A stretch of 64,000 bases of DNA from Arthrobacter terricola (GTDB lineage: Bacteria; Actinomycetota; Actinomycetes; Actinomycetales; Micrococcaceae), in assembly GCF_004354015.1 (NCBI RefSeq), contig NZ_SMRU01000008.1, positions 115,803 to 179,802 on the forward strand, in the 5' to 3' direction. The position numbers and the translations under genes were made by a program. The notes beneath the pieces were generated by a model that saw nothing but the letters and a program-made list of their open reading frames with translations, did not search any database and was not told the origin of the DNA. This document shows positions 58,022 through 64,000 of the stretch, piece after piece (position 1 is the first letter of the stretch; each line of letters begins with the position of its first letter).

Positions 58022-58514
58022 TCCTCCGGGCGTCGAATGGTTGCGCGTTTCGTCGAAGTACGTGACGGTGAGGCTCGTCGAGTGGGCTATCCGCAACGTG
58101 ATCCTGGTCGCCGTGGTCAGCTTGCCTTTGCTTTTCGTGCAACTCGGGTGGTGGACGTGGCCGCCGTTGTGGTTCGCTGTCGCCCTGCCCGCCTTCTTCG
58201 TGGTGCTCGCCGTGTGGCGCCTCGCATTGATCCCGCGACAGGTCCGCGCGATCGGTTACGCGGAACGCCACGACGACCTCCTCATCCGCCGCGGAATTTT
58301 CTTCCAGCGGACAATGGTGGTTCCGTACGGCCGGATGCAATACGTCGACGTCGCCGTCGGGCCGGTCGAACGGATCCTCGGGCTGTGCACGGTCAAGCTA
58401 CACACCGCATCGGCCGGGACCATGGCCCACTTGCCGGGCCTCCCCGCGGCTGAAGGTGCGCGCTTGCGCGAGCAGCTTTCGGCTCGCGGCGAAGCGAGGC
58501 TGGCCGGACTGTGA
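58002..58514 (+). CDS. Bacterial PH-domain (bPH2/YdbS-like) membrane protein
   Basis: Protein of 170 aa: two hydrophobic helices (about 28-72) then a bPH2 domain (about 80-165) with YAERHDDLLIRRGIFF and VPYGRMQYVDV. In Bacillus, YdbS and YdbT act together in membrane stress; the same pair occurs here. ATG at 58002 has an AGGTGAGGG site. Overlaps both neighbours. Confidence 0.88.
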   Translation: MHTAAIDPPGVEWLRVSSKYVTVRLVEWAIRNVILVAVVSLPLLFVQLGWWTWPPLWFAVALPAFFVVLAVWRLALIPRQVRAIGYAERHDDLLIRRGIFFQRTMVVPYGRMQYVDVAVGPVERILGLCTVKLHTASAGTMAHLPGLPAAEGARLREQLSARGEARLAGL

Positions 58515-59983
58515 CGCCGCAAAAGACCGCGGTCGACGGCGACTGGCACCGTGTCCACCCGGCGTCGCCGTTCGTGCGGGGCTGGGTGGCGCTCGTCGCG
58601 ATCGTCTACTTCTTCGGCCGCGACACTTTCGAAAGAAGCCTTCAGGGCCGCGGCAACATCGGTGCCGCGATCAACGAGCGCACCCTTTGGCTGTTGGCCG
58701 GCGGCGGCGTCGTGCTCTTGTTGGCGTTGGGATCGTTCGTCCTCAGCTGGTACTTCACGCGGTACCAGCTCGCCGAAGGCTATGTCCGGGTCAACACGGG
58801 TTTCTTGTTCAAGCAGCAACGCCAGGCCAGGCTGGACCGAGTCCAGGCCATCGACATCGTCCAGCCCTTGCTGCCCCGTATTTTCGGCCTTGCGGAGTTG
58901 AAGTTCGAGGTCGCCGACGCCGGCCATTCGGCTGTGCGCCTCTCCTACCTGAAGCTTGGGGAGGCCAAGCAACTCCGCGCCACGATCCTCGGCCGCGCTG
59001 CGGGCATCGCCGACGGCACCGAAACGGTGGAGGTACCAGAGGCTCCCGAGCAGGTGGTGCTGTACATCCCGCCCGGTCGGCTCATCGGTTCGCTGATCCT
59101 CAGCGAGCAGAGCGTCTTCATCGTCCTGAGTGCGGTCGCTTCCGTCATGGCCTCGGTGCTGACCGAATCCCGGGCCTTCATCCTCTACTTAATTCCCGCA
59201 ATCATCGGCCTAGGCACCGCTTATTGGAGGTCCTTCAACAAGGGATACAACTTCACCGCCGCGATTTCTCCTGATGGGATCCGCATGCGTTACGGGCTTT
59301 TGGATACCCAAGCCCAGACGCTGCCGCCGGGGCGGATCCAGGCGCTCAAGGTCACCCAGCCTCCCATGTGGCGGCTCCTCGGCTGGTTCCGGATCCACGT
59401 CAACGTCGCCGGTTACGGCGAACATCACCGCAGCGAAGGTGAGCACCGGACCATGCTCCTTCCGGTTGGCCGGAAAGCCGACGTGATGATGATGCTTTCG
59501 CTCGTTTTGCCCGATCCCGGCATCGCGGACCCCGAAAGGGTGTTCACCGCTGGCCTGACCGGACTGGATTCGGACGCAGGTTTCGTGACGACGCCAAAAC
59601 GGGCTTGGCCGCTCGCGCCCCTTGGCTGGCGGCGCAATGGCTTCCTTTCCACGGATACTGCGTTGCTGTTGCGCTCCGGGCGCGTGTGGCGGAAGTTGGT
59701 GATCGTCCCGCATCAGCGGACGCAGTCCATGGCCCTCCACCAAGGCCCGCTGGACCGGTTGTTCCGCGTGGCGGATCTCGTACTCCACACGACCCCCGGG
59801 CCGGTGGCGCCCAGGCTCTACCAAGTGTCCACGGAGCTTGCGGTTGCCTTGTTCGACCAACAAGCAGCGAGTGCCCGGGAAGCCCGGAAGCGGCAGACCA
59901 GCGAGCAGTGGCTGGCCCAACTTCCGCCTGTCCATCAAGTCGCAGGGACAGCATCAACCCCGGAGGAGAAGAACCATGGCTAG
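58511..59983 (+). CDS. Multi-bPH2-domain membrane protein (YdbT-like)
   Basis: Protein of 490 aa with up to three bPH2 domains separated by membrane helix pairs (about 25-80 and 190-235). RLDRVQAIDIVQPLLPRIFGL, GRIQALKVTQPPMWRLLG and VPHQRTQSMALHQGPLDR are the repeated PH-type motifs. GTG at 58511 overlaps the previous stop as GTGA, so the two PH proteins are made together. Role unknown, perhaps membrane homeostasis. Confidence 0.88.
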   Translation: MTPQKTAVDGDWHRVHPASPFVRGWVALVAIVYFFGRDTFERSLQGRGNIGAAINERTLWLLAGGGVVLLLALGSFVLSWYFTRYQLAEGYVRVNTGFLFKQQRQARLDRVQAIDIVQPLLPRIFGLAELKFEVADAGHSAVRLSYLKLGEAKQLRATILGRAAGIADGTETVEVPEAPEQVVLYIPPGRLIGSLILSEQSVFIVLSAVASVMASVLTESRAFILYLIPAIIGLGTAYWRSFNKGYNFTAAISPDGIRMRYGLLDTQAQTLPPGRIQALKVTQPPMWRLLGWFRIHVNVAGYGEHHRSEGEHRTMLLPVGRKADVMMMLSLVLPDPGIADPERVFTAGLTGLDSDAGFVTTPKRAWPLAPLGWRRNGFLSTDTALLLRSGRVWRKLVIVPHQRTQSMALHQGPLDRLFRVADLVLHTTPGPVAPRLYQVSTELAVALFDQQAASAREARKRQTSEQWLAQLPPVHQVAGTASTPEEKNHG

Positions 59984-60926
59984 GCCAGGACGCCTCGGCG
60001 TCGGAATCATCGGCGCCGGCAAGGTGGGTGCCGTCCTGGGTGCGGCCCTGCGCGCGGCCGAGCACGCCGTCGTCGGGGTTTCCGCCGTCTCAGAGGCGAG
60101 CAGGGAGCGCGCGGAATCGCTGCTCCCGGGGGTCCCCATCCTGGAAATCCAGGACATCGTCGAACGTTCCGAGCTGGTCCTCCTTGCCGTCCCGGACGAC
60201 GCCCTCGGCGAGCTTGTGGAGGGGCTGGCGAAGCTCGGTGCGTGGCAGCCGGGCCAGCTTGTGGCGCACACGTCAGGCCGTTTCGGCGTCGGGATCCTGA
60301 AGCCGGTCCGCGCCGCGGGGGCAATCCCGCTCGCGCTCCACCCCGCCATGACGTTCACCGGCATGAGCCTCGACTTGACCCGCCTGATGGACTGCACCTT
60401 CGGGGTCTCCGCCGACGCCGCAATGCTGCCCATCGCCCAGGCGCTCGTGGTGGAGATGGGCGCCGAACCTGTCGCCATCGCCGAGGCCGACCGAACGATC
60501 TACCACGCGGCACTCGCGCACGGTTCGAACCATTTGGTGACGCTCGTGGCGCAGGCGTCCGAACTCCTGGGGCAGATCGGCGTCGAGGCGCCCGAACGGA
60601 TGTTGGGTCCGCTCTTGCGCGCCACTTTGGAAAACGCGCTGGCGTCGGGCGAATCCGCGCTCACCGGTCCCGTGGCCCGAGGCGATGTGGGCACTGTGGC
60701 CGCGCACGCGGAGGCACTCAACGAGCTCGACGCCGGAGCCGACGGCGACGTCCTCGCCGCCTACCGGGCAATGGCGCACGCGACGGCCCGGCGCGCGCTC
60801 AACCGCGGGCTGCTCAAAGGGAACCAGTTCAGCGACATCACCGACGCGCTCAACGATCCACGCACGCCGGACAACGGCGAAGACCGTCCAGGCGGCGATC
60901 CTGCCGGGATACAGGAAGGAAACTGA
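59976..60926 (+). CDS. Rossmann-like/DUF2520-domain oxidoreductase-like protein
   Basis: Protein of 316 aa with an N-terminal dinucleotide-binding fold ([17 protein letters not shown]) similar to ProC-type reductases, and a C-terminal helical DUF2520 domain. HPAMTFTG lies at the domain junction. It is usually next to panC in actinobacteria, so a link to pantothenate or CoA synthesis is suspected but unproven. The ATG at 59976 has a GGAGGAG site and overlaps the upstream gene by 8 bp. Confidence 0.88.
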   Translation: MARPGRLGVGIIGAGKVGAVLGAALRAAEHAVVGVSAVSEASRERAESLLPGVPILEIQDIVERSELVLLAVPDDALGELVEGLAKLGAWQPGQLVAHTSGRFGVGILKPVRAAGAIPLALHPAMTFTGMSLDLTRLMDCTFGVSADAAMLPIAQALVVEMGAEPVAIAEADRTIYHAALAHGSNHLVTLVAQASELLGQIGVEAPERMLGPLLRATLENALASGESALTGPVARGDVGTVAAHAEALNELDAGADGDVLAAYRAMAHATARRALNRGLLKGNQFSDITDALNDPRTPDNGEDRPGGDPAGIQEGN

Positions 60927-60928
60927 CC

Positions 60929-61831
60929 ATGGCCATCAAGCTTGTGACCACCGCGGCGGAACTGCGGGCCGAAAGCGCCCGCCTGCTCCTCGAAAAGCGG
61001 GGTTCGTCGCAGGGACTGGTCCCGACCATGGGGGCGCTGCACTCGGGCCACGCTGCACTGGCGCGTGCCGCCGTCGAACAGAACGACGTCGTGGTGGCCT
61101 CCATTTTCGTGAACCCGCTGCAGTTCGGCGAGGCCGCGGACCTCGACCGTTATCCGCGCACCCTCGAGGCGGACATGGCCCTCCTGGACGCCGAAGGAGT
61201 GGACCTCGTCTTCGCTCCCTCGGTGGAAGAGGTCTACCCGGGCGGCGAACCGCTGGTCCGAGTCACTTCGGGTCCGTTGGGCGAGAAGTGGGAAGGCGCC
61301 TCGCGGCCCGGCCACTTCGACGGCGCCCTGACGGTGGTCGCCAAACTGCTCCATTACGGCTTGCCCGGCGGTCCGGCGTTCGACGGCGGTGCTGCCGCGT
61401 ACCGCGCGTACTTCGGCCAGAAAGATGCCCAGCAACTCGCCCTCGTGAAGCGGATGGTCTCCGACCTCAATTTTCCCGTAGACATCGTTGCTGTCCCCAC
61501 TGTGCGCAGCGAAGAGGGGCTGGCGCTCTCCAGCCGGAACAGGTTCCTTTCAGAAGCGGAACAGGACGCTGCCTTGGTGCTGTCCCGGGCACTTCGCCTC
61601 CTCGAGTCCCGCGCCCTGGCGCGCGAACCGCTGGACCTGGACTCCGCCGTCGCACTCGTTGAATCCCAGCCGCTCGTACGCCTGGACTATTTCGACGTCG
61701 TCGATCCCGGAACGCTTGAACCCCTCGCCGAAAACTGCCAGGACACGCCGTTCCGCGGGGAGGGACTCGCGATCATCGCCGCGAAAGTCGGTCCCGTGCG
61801 ATTGATCGACAACCTGCCGCTGAGTTCGTAG
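60929..61831 (+). CDS. panC: Pantothenate synthetase
   Basis: Condenses pantoate with beta-alanine using ATP. The 300-aa protein has [15 protein letters not shown] (HIGH-like motif), [21 protein letters not shown] and the late [15 protein letters not shown]. An AGGAAGG site precedes the ATG. No panB or panD gene is in the window. It ends the long operon. Confidence 0.96.
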   Translation: MAIKLVTTAAELRAESARLLLEKRGSSQGLVPTMGALHSGHAALARAAVEQNDVVVASIFVNPLQFGEAADLDRYPRTLEADMALLDAEGVDLVFAPSVEEVYPGGEPLVRVTSGPLGEKWEGASRPGHFDGALTVVAKLLHYGLPGGPAFDGGAAAYRAYFGQKDAQQLALVKRMVSDLNFPVDIVAVPTVRSEEGLALSSRNRFLSEAEQDAALVLSRALRLLESRALAREPLDLDSAVALVESQPLVRLDYFDVVDPGTLEPLAENCQDTPFRGEGLAIIAAKVGPVRLIDNLPLSS

Positions 61832-61855
61832 TGCTTAACGTTCGGGTTCGCCCGC

Positions 61856-61915
61856 CCAAACGTTTGGAATAACCTACTGACGGGAATGCGTATGCGGCTT
61901 AGACTGTTGCAGTCT
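61856..61915. promoter_or_regulatory. Two palindromes and a promoter-like pair upstream of the MFS gene
   Basis: CCAAACGTTTGG (61856-61867) is a perfect 12-bp palindrome. CTGACG (61877-61882) and TAGACT (61900-61905), 17 nt apart, form a plausible promoter. A second inverted repeat, AGACTG-TTG-CAGTCT (61901-61915), overlaps that -10. Both look like operator sites; the regulators are not adjacent. Confidence 0.5.
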
Positions 61916-61964
61916 TTACCGGTGCCGAGCGCCGGACACCGCACCCCATACCCGAGGGATCCTC

Positions 61965-63413
61965 ATGTCTACCGACATCACGTCTGACGCGCACGGCAAA
62001 CCCGTGCAGCAAGCGGGGACAGAGCACGCCAGCGACAAAATGTCGCGCGAGTCCGTCACTGTCATCGTCACGCTCCTAGTGGCTACATTCGTCGTGATCC
62101 TCAACGAGACCATCATGAACGTTGCACTTCAGCGGCTCATGACGGACCTCAAAGTGGATCCGCCCACTGTCCAATGGCTCTCCACTGGATTCATGCTGAC
62201 GATGGCCGTGGTCATTCCCACCACCGGATTCATCCTCCAGCGGCTCACCACCCGAGCAGCGTTCCTGCTGGCGATCGGCCTGTTCAGCACCGGAACGCTG
62301 CTCGCGGCATTGGCTCCGGGATTCTCAGTCTTGCTGTTGGCCCGCATTGTCCAAGCGGGAGGCACGGCCATCATGCTTCCGTTGCTGATGACCACCATCC
62401 TGACGCTCGTGCCGTTGTCCCGCCGCGGGGCCGTGATGGGCAACGTAACCATCGCGATTTCGGTGGCACCCGCGCTTGGTCCCACAGTTTCGGGGATCAT
62501 CCTGGACCACTTCTCATGGCGGTTCATGTTCGTCTTCGTGCTGCCCGTGGCATTGGCCGCCATGGCTATCGGCGCCAAGTTCCTCACCAACGTGGGGGAG
62601 CAGGGCAGCGTGAAGCTCGACTTCGTCTCTGTGATCCTGACCGTGCCGGCATTCGGCGGCCTCGTGTACGGACTGAGCCAAATCGGCGGCAACGGTGGAG
62701 CCAGTGCCCTGCCGGTCGTCGCCTTGGTTGTCGGCGTGTTGTGCATGGTGGCGTTCGTGTTCCGCCAACTCAAGCTGCAGAAGTCCGACGCCCCCTTGCT
62801 TGACCTGAGGGCCTTCAACTTCCGCATGTTCACCGTGTCCACGCTCCTCATGGTGGTGGCCATGATGGCGCTTTTCGGTGGCGTCATCCTGCTGCCGCTC
62901 TACCTGCAGAACATCCTGCACCTGCAACCCATGGAGACCGGCTTGGCCCTCCTTCCTGGTGGCTTGGCCATGGGCTTGCTCGGACCTGTGGTCGGCCGCC
63001 TGTTCGACAAAGTCGGTCCGCTCCCGCTCACCGTGACAGGCTCACTCTTGCTAGTGCTCACGCTGTGGCAGTTCTCGCAGCTCACCGCTTCCAGCCAGTT
63101 GTGGTGGGTGATTGTCCTCTACGCAGTGCTGAGTTTGGGCCTGGCTTTGTTGTTCACGCCGTCATTCACCACCGGCCTCAACCCGCTGCCGCCGCACCTT
63201 TACTCGCACGGTTCCGCGATCATGAGCACGCTCCAGCAAGTTGCCGGCGCCGCGGGCACAGCGCTGCTCGTCTCGATCTTCGCCGTGGTCTCGGCCTCAT
63301 CCGGCTTCGTGGCCGGCATGCAGGCAGCCTTCCTGACAGCCACCGTGATCTCCGTCATCGCCGTGGTGCTTTCGGCAATGATGCGCAAGACCGAGGGCGC
63401 GGCGATGCATTAG
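61965..63413 (+). CDS. DHA2-family MFS drug-proton antiporter
   Basis: Exporter of 482 aa with about 14 transmembrane helices. LNETIMNVALQRLMTDL (motif D region) and QWLSTGFMLTMAVVIP match EmrB/QacA-type pumps. LARIVQAGGTAIMLPLL and PALGPTVSGIILDHFSWR (motif C) are also clear. Substrate unknown. Single-gene unit between an operator-rich upstream region and a strong terminator. Confidence 0.92.
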   Translation: MSTDITSDAHGKPVQQAGTEHASDKMSRESVTVIVTLLVATFVVILNETIMNVALQRLMTDLKVDPPTVQWLSTGFMLTMAVVIPTTGFILQRLTTRAAFLLAIGLFSTGTLLAALAPGFSVLLLARIVQAGGTAIMLPLLMTTILTLVPLSRRGAVMGNVTIAISVAPALGPTVSGIILDHFSWRFMFVFVLPVALAAMAIGAKFLTNVGEQGSVKLDFVSVILTVPAFGGLVYGLSQIGGNGGASALPVVALVVGVLCMVAFVFRQLKLQKSDAPLLDLRAFNFRMFTVSTLLMVVAMMALFGGVILLPLYLQNILHLQPMETGLALLPGGLAMGLLGPVVGRLFDKVGPLPLTVTGSLLLVLTLWQFSQLTASSQLWWVIVLYAVLSLGLALLFTPSFTTGLNPLPPHLYSHGSAIMSTLQQVAGAAGTALLVSIFAVVSASSGFVAGMQAAFLTATVISVIAVVLSAMMRKTEGAAMH

Positions 63414-63475
63414 TTCGCACTGTCTCTGGTTGGACGAGGCACCCTGGTTCCAGGATCCGACGCTTTCAGGGTTCG

Positions 63476-63516
63476 ACGGCGCCGCACCACCTTTCGGGTG
63501 GTGCGGCGCCGTTTTG
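63476..63516 (+). terminator. Strong terminator after the MFS gene
   Basis: A 16-bp perfect stem (63476-63491 with 63497-63512) closes a TTTCG loop and is followed by TTT. It insulates the rrn promoter region. Confidence 0.92.
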
Positions 63517-63756
63517 CATTTGCTCCCCGACGCGCTGGGTGAGTACCGATGCCGGCTCGCGTGTGGTGGGTGTGTGCGGGGGTTTTGGGGTGGTGTGGGG
63601 GTGGATTTGCGTGGGGGTGTGGGTGTGTGTAGAGTAGTTCGAGTCGCCGGCGCTGATGTGTGTTGATGGCGGCGAAAACCCCCCTTTCAAATGGCCTGGT
63701 TATGGCGTGCTTTTGTGGCGTGTTGTTGTTGGGTGGGGGCCGGGTGCGTGGCTGAT
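63517..63756 (+). other. G/T-rich stretch upstream of the rRNA operon
   Basis: No gene is supported here. From about 63560 the plus strand is almost only G and T (GTGTGGTGGGTGTGTG, GGGGTTTTGGGG), then mixed sequence. It may hold extra rrn promoters or upstream activating sites. Confidence 0.5.
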
Positions 63757-63785
63757 TTGCTTTGGTTGCGTGGTTCGGGTAAGTT
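63757..63785 (+). promoter_or_regulatory. Probable rRNA operon promoter
   Basis: TTGCTT (63757-63762) and TAAGTT (63780-63785) are 17 nt apart, followed closely by sequence that leads into the rrn leader. The boxes are acceptable vegetative-sigma matches. Confidence 0.65.
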
Positions 63786-63842
63786 TGGAAAGTTGCTCCG
63801 GAGCGATCCTGACGGTTGTTGGGTGGTGTCGGGTGTGTCTGT

Positions 63843-64000
63843 TGTTTGAGAACTCAATAGTGTGCCAAGTTTGTTGATACCGATTGTTTTTTGATTGGTT
63901 GATTTGCTGGGCTGCTGCGCACCCCCGTGTGTGGTGGTCTGGTTTTTTGGCTGGTTTCAGATTTTTGCGATGCTTTGGTGGTCTTTTTCCGGCTGCCGGG
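63843..64000 (+). other. rRNA operon leader (5' external spacer); 16S gene outside window
   Basis: The segment from 63843 contains TTTGAGAACTCAATAGTGTG, a well-kept element of actinobacterial rrn leaders involved in antitermination or pre-rRNA processing, followed by a T-rich leader. No mature 16S 5' end appears before 64000. Confidence 0.85.

Overview
The window is a GC-rich actinobacterial chromosome segment, most likely from Arthrobacter sensu lato (Micrococcaceae). Four things point there: the FHA/PASTA-kinase cell-division cluster beside a tRNA-Leu, a putrescine oxidase of the Rhodococcus/Kocuria type, the tilS-hpt-ftsH-fol-pan operon, and an rRNA leader with the actinobacterial TTTGAGAACTCAA box at the right end. 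I see no phage, insertion sequence or CRISPR array. Apart from a few small unrecognised proteins, most genes look like ordinary chromosomal genes.

Layout. 1-9.5 kb (minus strand): fhaA-fhaB-pstP-rodA-pbpA-pknA-pknB, the Ser/Thr phosphorylation and septal/elongation peptidoglycan operon; pknB runs off the left edge. 9.9 kb: tRNA-Leu(CAG). 10.1-12.3 kb: a TetR regulator divergent from putrescine oxidase, with a perfect inverted repeat between them. 12.4-18.3 kb: a membrane protein, a DUF5997 protein, an HTH-Mop regulator with modABC, then an HTH-less LysR-type effector domain and a shortened LacI-like protein. 18.3-26.7 kb: mixed metabolic genes (BASS transporter, alarmone-synthetase-like protein, alpha/beta hydrolase, PfkB kinase, PEBP, HAD phosphatase, glycerophosphodiesterase, and an ECF sigma factor with its DGPF/YCII partner). 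26.8-30.2 kb: glycerate kinase, a YqeY protein bracketed by two copies of an 80-bp palindrome-rich repeat, and a uracil permease. 30.3-44.5 kb: RutE-like reductase, 2H phosphoesterase, pgm, DUF4190 protein, POT peptide transporter, amidase, peptidase E-like protein, rhodanese, pheA, lipid kinase, serS, an AbiEi-like/nuclease fusion and a second HAD phosphatase. 44.5-47.2 kb: SRPBCC protein, FUSC transporter and SatD-like protein. 47.3-63.4 kb: ppa, dacB, a zincin-like metalloprotease, tilS, hpt, ftsH, folE-folP-folB-folK, a DUF3180 protein, two PH-domain membrane proteins, a DUF2520-type Rossmann protein, panC and a DHA2 MFS exporter. 63.5-64 kb: a very G/T-rich stretch, then an rrn promoter and leader; the 16S gene lies beyond the edge.

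How the genes work together. The left operon links PASTA-kinase sensing and PP2C reversal to the RodA/PbpA peptidoglycan machine. The mod block imports molybdate under an apparent molybdate-sensing regulator. The tilS-to-panC run is densely packed, many genes overlapping by 4 bp, and joins tRNA modification, purine salvage, membrane proteolysis, folate and pantothenate synthesis.

Most notable for follow-up: the paired 80-bp repeat around yqeY, the internally duplicated DUF5997 protein and the HTH-less LysR-like protein (both with basic tails), the compacted LacI protein, the single-domain alarmone synthetase homologue, a collagen-like Gly-X-Y tract in DacB, and an AbiEi-like/nuclease fusion. 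All functional calls rest on motif recognition from sequence and remembered family knowledge; no database search was run.
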